Shown piece by piece: positions 22,499-31,950 of a stretch of DNA of 35,027 nucleotides. Source of the DNA: an uncultured bacterium. GTDB lineage: Bacteria; Bacillota_I; Bacilli_A; RFN20; CAG-826. How positions within the stretch are numbered: position 1 is the first letter of the stretch; every line of letters begins with the position of its first letter. The stretch covers positions 1 to 35,027 of the forward strand of contig CASGDR010000002.1 in NCBI GenBank assembly GCA_949300345.1, written 5' to 3'. Below the pieces are notes generated by a model, which was not told the origin of the DNA, made no database searches, and saw only the letters and a program-made list of their open reading frames with translations. A program made the translations under genes and the position numbers.

Positions 22499-25055
22499 GC
22501 TATACATCATCGACGGGAACTCGCTTCTATTCCGTGCCTACTACGCGACTTCCTATAAAGGCAACATCATGACCACATCCAAAGGCGAACCCACCAACGC
22601 CCTATTCGCCTTTTCCAACATGCTCAACAAGATATTGCTCAGGCTCGAGCAGGGCGATGCCCTCTTCGTGGGCTTTGATGCCGACGGGCACACCTTCAGG
22701 AAAGCGGAATTCAAGAACTACAAAGCCAACCGCAAGCCCGCGCCCCAGGAACTCATCGCCCAGTTTGCCCCGACCCGGGAATTGCTCGATAGCCTTTCCA
22801 TCCTCCATTATGAGCAACATGGGATCGAGGCCGATGACATCTGCGGGACTTTGGCCAAAAAAGGCAAAAAGGAAGGCTTCAAGGTCCATATATTTACCTC
22901 GGACAAGGACTACCTGCAGCTGATCGAAGAAGGAATAGAGGTCGAAATCCTCAAGAAGGGCCTAAGCGAGACCCAGATCATCAATGAAAAGAACATGGTG
23001 GAACTCTTTGGCTTTCCGCCCCTAAGGATGATCGATTACAAGGCCCTGGCCGGGGATAGTTCCGACAATCTTCCCGGCATCCCCGGCATCGGGGAAAAGA
23101 AGGCCGTTTCCCTGATCCAGGAATACGGCTCCTTCGAGGACATCGTAAGGGCCGCGCCCAATATCAAGGGCGCCACCGGAGCGAAGATCATCGAAAATGC
23201 CGAGCTGGGCCGGGAATGCTATAAGCTGGCCACCATCCTCACCGATGAGGTGCTGCCCTTCTCCCCTAGCGACTGCCTATATCACGGCTATGACCCCATC
23301 AGGATCGATGCCTTCTGTAGACGCTATGAACTCAAAAGCCTACTAGGAAACTTGCCCTCGAATTGGAAGAAGAATAACGCCGATGAAGGCCTATCTTTCG
23401 AAGAAGTAGAGGCTATTCCCGAAGAGGCTCTTAAGGCCTCTGATGCCTACATCTATCTAGAAGCCAAAGAGGGCGAATATCACCTTAATAAGCCCCTTGG
23501 CGCCTCCATTTATATCGATGGGCGGCTCTATCATATCTCTGCAGAATCCCTGCTTAATGATGAAAAATTCCTGGATTTCCTTGCAGATCCCGCCTCAAAT
23601 GTCCACGCCTATAGCGGTAAGCCCCTGGTCTATTTCCTTGCTAGGAACGGGCATGAGGTAAATGGCTTAAAAGACGATCTGCTCATCGCCTCTTATCTGG
23701 CCGATTCCTCATTGAAGGCCAGCCCCGAATCCGTCTATCTATATTTCGGCAAGGATGTCTATAGCGATGATCCTACTACCTCTTCCTTACTTAAGGCCAA
23801 GCATCTAATAGAGGCTATTAACAATGCAAGGCAGCAGCTCGCCTCCATCGGGGCCAAGACCCTTTATGAGGAAATCGAAATCCCCCTGGTCAAGGTCCTC
23901 GGGGAGATGGAAGCCGAAGGGTTCCCCTTAGATGAAGATAGCCTAACCGGATTAGGCGAGGGCTTTGCTAATAAACGCGATGAGCAAAAAGCCCTCATCG
24001 AAGGGGTACTAGGCCCCATCAACCCCAACTCCGCCAAGCAGCTTTCCGCCGCCCTATACGGGGAAAACGGCATCATCAGCAAAAAGCCCGGGGGCTCGAC
24101 CTCATCGGAGGTTCTTCTTCCCTACCGCGAACGCTTCCCCCTCATCGACTACATCCTTACCTATAGGAAGTACGCTAAACTCTATTCCACCTATGTGGAA
24201 GGACTGCTCCCGTATAGGGAAGAAGACGGGAAGATCCATACCTATTTCAACCAGGCCCAGACTTCGACCGGAAGGCTATCTTCAAGCTCCCCCAACCTCC
24301 AGAACATCACGGTCAGGGACGAAGAGGGCAAATCGGTGAGGAAGTCCTTCTATTATCCCGACAATACGGAAATCCTCTCGCTGGACTATTCCCAGATCGA
24401 ACTGAGGGTCTTGGCCCATATGTCGCATTGCAAGGACTATATCGAGGTCTTCAAAAACGACCGCGACGTCCATAGCGAGACCGCTAGGCGACTCTATCCC
24501 CTAGAAGAGGTCACCTCCGAGCACCGGCGCAAGGCCAAGGCCGTGAACTTTGCCATCATCTACGGCTCGACCGTCTATGGCCTTTCCGAGCAGATCGGCG
24601 GTAGCCTCGAGGAGGCCAAGCGCATCATCGAAGGCTTCTATGGGACCTATCCCGAGATCAAGGATTACCTCGATAAGGTCTACTCCGACGCCTTCCATAA
24701 GGGCTATGTCGCCACCTTGTTAGGAAGAAGGCGCTACCTCAAAGACATCAACTCCCCGGTCTATTCGCTAAGAGAAGCCGCCAAGCGGGCGGCCCTAAAT
24801 GCCCCCATCCAGGGAAGCGCCGCCGATATCCTCAAGCTCGCCATGGTCAAATGCGCCGCCTATATCAAGGAAGAGGCCCCGGAGCTGAAGATGGTGCTGA
24901 CCATCCATGACGAAATACTTTTCGCCGGGAAGAGGAAGGATCTCGAAAAACACCGCCCCCACCTAGTGGAAATAATGGAAAACGCCTATCCCCTTGAAGT
25001 CCCCCTCAAGGTCGAAGGCGGGATCGGAAAGGATTGGGCTAGCGCCAAGGAATAA
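22491..25055 (+). CDS. polA: DNA polymerase I
   Basis: 854 residues. The N-terminal 5' nuclease (1-290) carries IIDGNSLLFRAYY, ADDICGTLA, TSDKDYLQL and the GDSSDNLPGIPGIGEKKA helix-hairpin-helix block. The middle domain (about 300-460) lacks the 3'-5' exonuclease acidic motifs, as in Bacillus Pol I, so no proofreading is expected. The polymerase domain has motif A (LSLDYSQIELRVLAHMS), motif B (RRKAKAVNFAIIYGSTVYG) and motif C (LTIHDEILF). Motif B has Ala where almost all family A polymerases have Gly after the conserved Phe. The enzyme processes Okazaki fragments and fills repair gaps, beside mutM. AAAGGAA inside dnaE serves the ATG. Confidence 0.97.
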   Translation: MAKLYIIDGNSLLFRAYYATSYKGNIMTTSKGEPTNALFAFSNMLNKILLRLEQGDALFVGFDADGHTFRKAEFKNYKANRKPAPQELIAQFAPTRELLDSLSILHYEQHGIEADDICGTLAKKGKKEGFKVHIFTSDKDYLQLIEEGIEVEILKKGLSETQIINEKNMVELFGFPPLRMIDYKALAGDSSDNLPGIPGIGEKKAVSLIQEYGSFEDIVRAAPNIKGATGAKIIENAELGRECYKLATILTDEVLPFSPSDCLYHGYDPIRIDAFCRRYELKSLLGNLPSNWKKNNADEGLSFEEVEAIPEEALKASDAYIYLEAKEGEYHLNKPLGASIYIDGRLYHISAESLLNDEKFLDFLADPASNVHAYSGKPLVYFLARNGHEVNGLKDDLLIASYLADSSLKASPESVYLYFGKDVYSDDPTTSSLLKAKHLIEAINNARQQLASIGAKTLYEEIEIPLVKVLGEMEAEGFPLDEDSLTGLGEGFANKRDEQKALIEGVLGPINPNSAKQLSAALYGENGIISKKPGGSTSSEVLLPYRERFPLIDYILTYRKYAKLYSTYVEGLLPYREEDGKIHTYFNQAQTSTGRLSSSSPNLQNITVRDEEGKSVRKSFYYPDNTEILSLDYSQIELRVLAHMSHCKDYIEVFKNDRDVHSETARRLYPLEEVTSEHRRKAKAVNFAIIYGSTVYGLSEQIGGSLEEAKRIIEGFYGTYPEIKDYLDKVYSDAFHKGYVATLLGRRRYLKDINSPVYSLREAAKRAALNAPIQGSAADILKLAMVKCAAYIKEEAPELKMVLTIHDEILFAGKRKDLEKHRPHLVEIMENAYPLEVPLKVEGGIGKDWASAKE

Positions 25056-25058
25056 ACC

Positions 25059-26420
25059 ATGCCAGAACTACCGGAAGTAGAAACCGTAAAACGCTACCTC
25101 GAACCCCGCCTAAATGGACTCACCTTGGAGCGGATCGAGGTATATAGGGACGCCAATTTCATCGGCGGTTCCGACTCTTTTAAGGTCCTTGAAGGACATA
25201 GGATCAATAGGCTTGGACGCAAGGGAAAGTTCCTGCTTTTCTTCTTTGATGAGGGCCACGCCATCATCAGCCACCTGAGGATGGAAGGAAAGTGGTTTTT
25301 AAAGCCTAAGCAAGCCCCGCGCGAGAAACACGATATCGCCCGCTTTATCCTCAATGGTGAAGAAGACCTCATCTATAACGATACCCGCAAGTTCGGGATC
25401 ATGATCTTGGCTGACCAGGCAACCATGTTTGGGGTTGCCCCCCTATCCGAACTTGGAAAAGAACCCTGGGAGCTAAGCAAGGAAGAACTCCTAGAGGGGC
25501 TAAGCAAAAGGCATGGCCCCATCAAGGAAGCCCTGCTCGACCAAAGCCTGATTGCCGGGCTTGGCAACATCTACGTGGACGAAACCCTCTTCGCCTCTGG
25601 CATCTCCCCGAGGATGGAAGCCTCCAAGACCGATCCAAATCAGGCCGAGGAGATTCTCATCCATTCCAGGGCCATATTGGAAAAGGCCATCTCCCTCGGG
25701 GGTTCGACCGTCCATAGCTACCTCTTTGCCCCCGGGGCCAGAGGCAAGATGCAGGATGCCTTGCTCATCTATGGAAAAGAAGGTGAGAAATGCCCCAAAT
25801 GCGAGACCCCCTTCCGCAAGATCGCCATCAAAGGAAGGGGCACGACCTATTGCCCCATCTGCCAAAGCGATAAGGACCGCCCCTTGGTCTATGCCGTAAC
25901 CGGCCCCATCGCCGCCGGAAAGTCCACGGTGGCCGACTACCTCAAGGAAAAAGGCTATGAGGTCCTTGATGCCGACGCGCTGGTAGCCGGGGCCTATAAG
26001 GATGAAACAATCACCGCAAAACTGGAAAAGGAACTGGGTACTTCCGATAAGAAATCCTTGGCCAAATCAGCTGGCGATCCCCTAATAAGAAAGAAGCTTG
26101 AAAATATCCTCCACCCCTATGTCTATGAGCGGATGCTAAATAGAATCCATGCCAAAAAAGGCGGGAAGATCCTCCTAGACATTCCCCTTTGGAAGGGCTC
26201 ACCCATAGAGGATGAAACCGACTTCCTCATCTTCGTCGGAGCCAAGGAAGAAGTCAGGCGCAAGAGGCTCATCCAAAGGGGCATGGACCCCGATCTATAT
26301 CTTTCCATCAACGCCAAATACCCCTCGAATATCCTTGCAAAAAAGGCCTCTTTGGCCCTTGATGGTTCCGGAAGTGTTCAGAATCTACGCAATATCCTCG
26401 CCGATTGCCCCTATCTTTAA
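25059..26420 (+). CDS. mutM-coaE: Fused formamidopyrimidine-DNA glycosylase and dephospho-CoA kinase (MutM-CoaE)
   Basis: 453 residues in one open frame. Residues 1-272 are a complete MutM/Fpg: catalytic P2 and E3 in PELPEVETV, K57 in GRKGKF, GLGNIYVDE for DNA binding, R260 and a zinc finger C245-C248/C265-C268. It removes 8-oxoguanine. Residues about 276-453 are a complete CoaE: P-loop GPIAAGKST (282-290), DADALVAG, ILHPYVYERM, LLDIPLW and RRKRLIQRG, giving the last step of CoA synthesis. In many Bacilli mutM and coaE are adjacent separate genes; here stop, spacer and start are gone. An in-frame TTG (25884) with AAGGA 7 bases upstream could allow a free CoaE too. It starts 3 bp after polA and its stop overlaps that of the convergent dnaI. 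Confidence 0.95.
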   Translation: MPELPEVETVKRYLEPRLNGLTLERIEVYRDANFIGGSDSFKVLEGHRINRLGRKGKFLLFFFDEGHAIISHLRMEGKWFLKPKQAPREKHDIARFILNGEEDLIYNDTRKFGIMILADQATMFGVAPLSELGKEPWELSKEELLEGLSKRHGPIKEALLDQSLIAGLGNIYVDETLFASGISPRMEASKTDPNQAEEILIHSRAILEKAISLGGSTVHSYLFAPGARGKMQDALLIYGKEGEKCPKCETPFRKIAIKGRGTTYCPICQSDKDRPLVYAVTGPIAAGKSTVADYLKEKGYEVLDADALVAGAYKDETITAKLEKELGTSDKKSLAKSAGDPLIRKKLENILHPYVYERMLNRIHAKKGGKILLDIPLWKGSPIEDETDFLIFVGAKEEVRRKRLIQRGMDPDLYLSINAKYPSNILAKKASLALDGSGSVQNLRNILADCPYL

Positions 26421-27286
26421 TCGTCCATGTCCACATGGACCGCATGGTCTAGGATGAGCGAGGCAAAATCCCTGCCCCCCTTGGGGTCTTTGGCGCTATA
26501 TAGCCCGGCTAGCCTACTAGGCTCGGCCTTGCTACCGATATAGGTGAACTTCCCCTCCTCGATCCTTGCCTCAAGCAAGGGAGTGTAGATCTTATCCCTG
26601 ACGATGGAGGTCCTCGCCTCCATGGCAAAGCCATCGATGAAGAGGTGCTCGGCCTTATATAGCTCGAACATCATGTCCTCGTACTTCTGGGGGCTCTTGA
26701 AGAAGGCATCCGCCATTTCCTTAAAGCGGCTTGGGGCATCGATATAGGCCACCGTCTCCCCTTTTCTAGCGAGGTTATTGCAATAGGCCGAAAGATGGAA
26801 GCTTACGCCCGAATCCTTTTCCCCATAGGTATAAAGGACGGGTTTTTCCTTATTCATGGCCTTGATGCTATAAAGGAAGCGGCGGGACCTATCTTCCTTG
26901 AGTCCTAAATCCTGAAGCTTGGCCTCTAGGAAGGCCTCGGGCATGTCATTGAAAAGGAAGCAGTTCTCGAAATCGATTTTCTTCTGGTAATGGGGGCAAG
27001 GCATGGAAGTCAGAAGGAGGCTATTGCCGTCCTTTACGATTTCATAGGCGATGCCGGTGTTTACCTTGTGACAACGCTCTAATCCCGGGCAATTGAGGCA
27101 GGGCTTTCTATCTTCCAGATAGGTAAGAAGGAGGCCGATATTGTCCTTGACCTCCCCTTTGGTTAGGCCCAGTTCCCTGATCCTAGCTAGGACTTCGGGG
27201 GATTGGCTTAGTTCCTTGATGAAAGGATCGGAGTCTATTTCCCCGTATTGGTCTAGGCTTGAGAAATCGAGTTTCCTAGGCTCCAT
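26417..27286 (-). CDS. dnaI: Helicase loader DnaI, with degenerate ATPase motifs
   Basis: 289 residues. An N-terminal helicase-binding domain has a zinc-type cluster (C63, C66, C72, H73 and C97), as in Bacillus DnaI. The C-terminal AAA+ domain aligns along its length (VLYTYGEKDSGVSFHLSAYCN) but the nucleotide motifs are lost: the Walker A Lys is V161 (G-V-S for G-K-S), Walker B is LFIDGF where DnaI has LMLDDIG, and the sensor-1 Asn is replaced (YIGSKAEP for FFSSNFSP). In Bacillus DnaI loads the replicative helicase DnaC using ATP. Here it may act only as a scaffold. The start overlaps the dnaB stop by one base (TGATG), so the pair is co-translated. Identity rests on domain order and the dnaB neighbour. 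Confidence 0.88.
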   Translation of the reverse strand: MEPRKLDFSSLDQYGEIDSDPFIKELSQSPEVLARIRELGLTKGEVKDNIGLLLTYLEDRKPCLNCPGLERCHKVNTGIAYEIVKDGNSLLLTSMPCPHYQKKIDFENCFLFNDMPEAFLEAKLQDLGLKEDRSRRFLYSIKAMNKEKPVLYTYGEKDSGVSFHLSAYCNNLARKGETVAYIDAPSRFKEMADAFFKSPQKYEDMMFELYKAEHLFIDGFAMEARTSIVRDKIYTPLLEARIEEGKFTYIGSKAEPSRLAGLYSAKDPKGGRDFASLILDHAVHVDMDD

Positions 27287-28449
27287 CAGGCCGCCATCTC
27301 CTTAATGAGTTCCTCAAGGGAAGGCATGTCGCGGTATTTGTCTTCCGAAGCTTCCTTGGCGGGTTTGGCTTTTTTGGAAGTGGCCTTATAGCGCTTGGAG
27401 GTTTCGCTTAGGTAGGACAGAGCCTCATTGGCCGTATTGATGGACTTTCTGACCATGGTGGCGGCTACCCTCTCCATCCAGACCTTGTTCAGGCGCATGT
27501 CGTTACGCTGTATGGAAAATAGCACCAAGGCATTCGCGGCCTGATCGGGCAAGCCCATATCCTCAACGATGTGGCGGACGATTTTTGCATCGGCTTCGGC
27601 CGGTTCATGGCCCTTCTGCAGGGATTTGAGATAGTCATACCAGCCAAGGGTCGAAATATCCCGGATTTCCCTTTCGGTGCCGGTCATTTCCTTAGGATCA
27701 TCGGCTTTTCTGGCGCCGGAGAACTGCTTCATCTCCTCGCTTCTTCTGATCAGTTCAACAAAGCGGACCCGATAGCCGAAGGAATTCTTCTTCTCAAAGC
27801 AGTCCTCTAGAAGCTCGGCCAGGGTCTCTTCGCTGAGTTTGGTCGAAGCGGCGATCTTCTCGATGCGCTTGATCTCTTTCGGAGAGAGGTCTTCATAGGA
27901 AATATTTCCCCTCATGGCCAATAGACCTTTGAAGGATGTCCTATCGAAGAAGCGGTTGGAATTGATGAGCCCGGCGGTGGGATTGATGGCTTGCTGGGCT
28001 TCGCTAGGGAAGCAATCTCCATAGGAGGATGTGGTCTCATTAAAACCATCGGGAATGGGGTCTTCTTTAGGAATATAGGATGAGCCGGTGGCCTTCTTAT
28101 ATAGGCCCGATAGGGCCGGGTCGAGGGCAAAGTCATTGCCGCTGACCGGGGAATATAGGACATGGATCATGTACTTGCCGCCCTCGCCCATCTCCCCTTC
28201 GTAGGTCCTCACCAGTCCGGCGGCTTCCAAAAACTTCAATGACGCCTTCCATTCATAGACGTTCATCTGGGCTTCCATCAAAATGGCGCTGAGTTCCCTA
28301 TGCCCCTTCCCGATATAGGAGGACAAGAAGACAAAAACCCCGATGGCGCGGGGCCCGATGGCCCTTACATAGGGGCGGATGGAAGCCTCGGAATAACCAA
28401 AGCCCGGCTGGCTTCTTACTTCGATGTAGGTAACGCTTTTGCTTTCCAC
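27286..28449 (-). CDS. dnaB: Replication initiation / membrane attachment protein DnaB (Bacillus type, not the helicase)
   Basis: 387 residues. The N-terminal winged-helix DnaB/DnaD region (about 25-120) is followed by a linker. The C-terminal DnaD-like domain (about 290-350) has LPDQAANALVLFSIQRNDMRLNK and the conserved W-x-E-R-V-A-A-T-M segment, which binds DNA. The protein works with DnaD and DnaI to place the replicative helicase at oriC and restarted forks. The end is Lys-rich with an acidic tip. GTG at 28449 is the only start after an upstream in-frame TAG, and no clear Shine-Dalgarno site is present. It is divergent from pfkA and is followed by dnaI with a 1-nt overlap. Confidence 0.88.
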   Translation of the reverse strand: MESKSVTYIEVRSQPGFGYSEASIRPYVRAIGPRAIGVFVFLSSYIGKGHRELSAILMEAQMNVYEWKASLKFLEAAGLVRTYEGEMGEGGKYMIHVLYSPVSGNDFALDPALSGLYKKATGSSYIPKEDPIPDGFNETTSSYGDCFPSEAQQAINPTAGLINSNRFFDRTSFKGLLAMRGNISYEDLSPKEIKRIEKIAASTKLSEETLAELLEDCFEKKNSFGYRVRFVELIRRSEEMKQFSGARKADDPKEMTGTEREIRDISTLGWYDYLKSLQKGHEPAEADAKIVRHIVEDMGLPDQAANALVLFSIQRNDMRLNKVWMERVAATMVRKSINTANEALSYLSETSKRYKATSKKAKPAKEASEDKYRDMPSLEELIKEMAA

Positions 28450-28536
28450 CCCGCCATTCTAGTCCAAGCAGGGATAATCTTCTATAAAAAGCCCGCTTGC
28501 CTATTAAGGCATCTTCTACCTCAATCGCCGGAGGAT

Positions 28537-29543
<1,007 letters not shown>

Positions 29544-29554
29544 GGGAGAACGCC

Positions 29555-31012
29555 ATGCTATTAGTAACATCCAAGAAGACCAAGATCGTCTGCACCATCG
29601 GGCCGGCCACCGAAACCGAGGAAATGATCCGCAAGCTCTATAGCGCCGGCATGAACGTCATGAGGGTCAACTTCTCCCATGGCACCCACGAAGAGCAGAA
29701 AAAGAAGATCGATATCGCTAGGAAACTGGAAAAAGAAGGGATCTATATCCCCGTCGCTTTGGACACCAAAGGACCCGAAATTCGCACTTCCTACATGGAA
29801 AACGGCAAGGTCGATATCCATACCGGCGACATCATCCGCCTAGCCATGGACAAAGACATCATCGGCACCAAGGAGCGGATCGGCGTTTCCTATAGCGGTC
29901 TATACGATGACTGCAAGGTCGGCGATTCCATCCTCATCGATGACGGCAATCTCGAACTCAAGGTCATCAAGAAGGACGAGGCCAAGAAGGAACTCGTCTG
30001 CCAAGCCCAGAACAACCATCCCATCAAGGACCAAAAAGGCATCAATGCCCCGACCACGGTATTGACCATGCCCTTCATCTCAAAGCAGGACGAGAAAGAC
30101 CTCAAGTTCGGCTGCGAAAACGACGTGGACTGCATCTTCGCTTCCTTTACCAGAAGGCCCGAAGACGTGATGGCCATCAAGGATGTCCTAAAGAAATACG
30201 GCAAGCCCGACATCCCCGTCTTTGCCAAGATCGAAAACCCCGAAGCGGTCGAGAAGATCGCCGATATCATCCGCACCGCCGACGGCGTGATGGTGGCCCG
30301 TGGCGATCTAGGCGACGAAATCCCGCCCGAGCAGGTCCCGGTGGTCCAAAAGAGGATCATCAAGCTCTGCCGCCAGATGGGCAAGCCCGTCATCACCGCC
30401 ACCCAGATGCTCGATTCGATGGTCACCCATCCCCGTCCCACCAGGGCCGAGGTCAGCGATGTGGCCACCGCCATCGACGAGTCTAGCGACTGCGTCATGC
30501 TTTCGGCCGAATCGGCCTCGGGCCAATACCCGGTCGAAGCCGTGACCATGCAGGCCAAGATCGCCCAGACCATGGAAAAATACCTCCCCTATGAGCAACT
30601 GGCCAAGGAAGCCTATGACACTTCCTGGAGGGAGAATAACGATGCAATCGCCAACTCCATCTGCAACACCGCCCTGCTCATCGGGGCCAAGCTCATCGTC
30701 AACTTCACGGTGACCGGACGCAGTTCCACCCGCATTTCCAAGGCCCGTCCCTGCTGCCCCATCGTCTCCATCACCAGCGACCGCACCGCGGCCATGCGCG
30801 CGGCCTGGCAGTGGGGCGTCTATTCGGTCCTCATCAAGACTCCGATGCCCGACTTCATCGAAGAGATGGAAGTCTTGGCCCTGAAGATCGCCCGCGACAT
30901 GGGTTATCCGGCCGGTACCCCCATCATCATCGCCGGCGGTACCCCCACCGGGGCCGGCAAGACCAACTTCATGCGCATCGTCAACGTAAATTCCGTCAAG
31001 GACTTCGACTGA
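29555..31012 (+). CDS. pyk: Pyruvate kinase
   Basis: 485 residues. It makes pyruvate and ATP from phosphoenolpyruvate and ADP. Motifs: TKIVCTIGPATET with the N-terminal barrel entry, MRVNFSHG, AKIENPEAVEKI with the catalytic Lys-Glu pair, MVARGDLGDEIPPE and ATQMLDSM. The C-terminal regulatory domain (about 360-475, with VTGRSSTRISKARP) is present, but the extra phosphohistidine-like domain of Bacillus Pyk (about 585 residues) is absent. AGGGAG is 6 bases before the ATG, 11 bp after the pfkA stop. The TGA overlaps the next ATG (TGATG), tying a sugar kinase to the two key glycolytic enzymes. Confidence 0.98.
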   Translation: MLLVTSKKTKIVCTIGPATETEEMIRKLYSAGMNVMRVNFSHGTHEEQKKKIDIARKLEKEGIYIPVALDTKGPEIRTSYMENGKVDIHTGDIIRLAMDKDIIGTKERIGVSYSGLYDDCKVGDSILIDDGNLELKVIKKDEAKKELVCQAQNNHPIKDQKGINAPTTVLTMPFISKQDEKDLKFGCENDVDCIFASFTRRPEDVMAIKDVLKKYGKPDIPVFAKIENPEAVEKIADIIRTADGVMVARGDLGDEIPPEQVPVVQKRIIKLCRQMGKPVITATQMLDSMVTHPRPTRAEVSDVATAIDESSDCVMLSAESASGQYPVEAVTMQAKIAQTMEKYLPYEQLAKEAYDTSWRENNDAIANSICNTALLIGAKLIVNFTVTGRSSTRISKARPCCPIVSITSDRTAAMRAAWQWGVYSVLIKTPMPDFIEEMEVLALKIARDMGYPAGTPIIIAGGTPTGAGKTNFMRIVNVNSVKDFD

Positions 31013-31854
31013 TGAAGAAGGTACTCTCCCTTGATATCGGCGGCACCAACACCAGGGCCGCCATCTACGATGAAGGCTATAGGCTTTTGGAAGTCGCCGT
31101 CCGCCCGACCCCTACCGGCAGCAAGGAAGCCTTTTTGGAGAATATCCGCCGCACCGTAAGCGAAGATCTGACTTCCCTTGAGGGGGTAGTCGCCATCGCC
31201 GGAGGCGTGCCAGGGCAGGTAAGAAGCGACGGCTTCGTCTATGCCCTTCCCAATGTCGGGATCAACGACATCCCCTTGGCCGAATACCTAAGCAAGACCT
31301 TCTCCATACCCGCCTATATCATCAACGATGCCGAAGCCGCGGCTTTGGCCGAGGCCAACCTCGGGGAACACAAGAGGGCCAAGTCCCTCTTCTTCGTCAC
31401 CGTCTCCACCGGAGTCGGGGGTGCCCTCACCATCGGCGGGAAGCTGCGCGAAACCTCCTATGAGATAGGCCACACCGTCTTCTACCGCTGGGGCGAATAC
31501 ATCGAATTCGAAAACTACTGCTCCGGAGGCCGGATCAAGAACCTGATCGCTAGGCTAGGGGGGACCTATAAGAACGCCAAAGAGCTCTTCGATGGAGTAA
31601 GAAATGGCGAAGAGATTGCCCTAGTCATCAAGAAGGAATGGGTCGAGATGATGGCCGAATGGTTCAACATGGTCCAAAAGGACTATCAGCCCGAGGTCTT
31701 TGCCATCACCGGCGGAGTCACCAAATCCCGCGACATGTGGTGGGATGACCTTAAGGCCCTCTGCCCTAACTGCAACCTGCAGCTATGCTCCTTCAAGGAA
31801 GAGGCCGGACTCTCCGGCGGCGCGGTCCTCGGATTCCAGAAAGCTACTGAATAA
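31012..31854 (+). CDS. ROK-family sugar kinase (probable glucokinase) lacking the zinc motif
   Basis: 280 residues from the ATG that overlaps the pyk stop. A longer frame upstream runs over pyk and is not real. N-terminal phosphate loop LDIGGTNTRAAIYD, catalytic Asp in IINDAEAAALAEA, second phosphate loop VSTGVGGALTIGG and the EIGHT segment are as in ROK kinases. The normal CxCGxxGCxE zinc-binding stretch is missing: EIGHTVFYRW leads straight into FENYCSGGRI. Glucose is the likely substrate because of the pfkA-pyk operon, but other hexoses are possible. Lack of a DNA-binding domain rules out a ROK repressor. A terminator follows. Confidence 0.85.
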   Translation: MKKVLSLDIGGTNTRAAIYDEGYRLLEVAVRPTPTGSKEAFLENIRRTVSEDLTSLEGVVAIAGGVPGQVRSDGFVYALPNVGINDIPLAEYLSKTFSIPAYIINDAEAAALAEANLGEHKRAKSLFFVTVSTGVGGALTIGGKLRETSYEIGHTVFYRWGEYIEFENYCSGGRIKNLIARLGGTYKNAKELFDGVRNGEEIALVIKKEWVEMMAEWFNMVQKDYQPEVFAITGGVTKSRDMWWDDLKALCPNCNLQLCSFKEEAGLSGGAVLGFQKATE

Positions 31855-31876
31855 GCATCTTGAAAACCTATGGATG

Positions 31877-31900
31877 CCCCGCCTTTTAGGCTGGGTTTTT
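31877..31900 (+). terminator. Terminator of the pfkA-pyk-ROK operon
   Basis: CCC-C-GCC (31877-31883) and GGC-T-GGG (31889-31895) pair with one internal mismatch around a TTTTA loop, then TTTTT. An outer AAAACC/GGTTTT pair could let the same region end the convergent MFS gene. Confidence 0.7.
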
Positions 31901-31950
31901 CCTTGTTCAGTGACCCAAACCCTAAGGATCCTTGTATCAAAAGGGCTCAC

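Noticed and set aside
30811-31011. N-terminal extension of the ROK kinase frame
   Set aside because: It lies wholly inside pyk in another frame, is Arg/His-rich, and the kinase motif begins exactly at the ATG at 31012.
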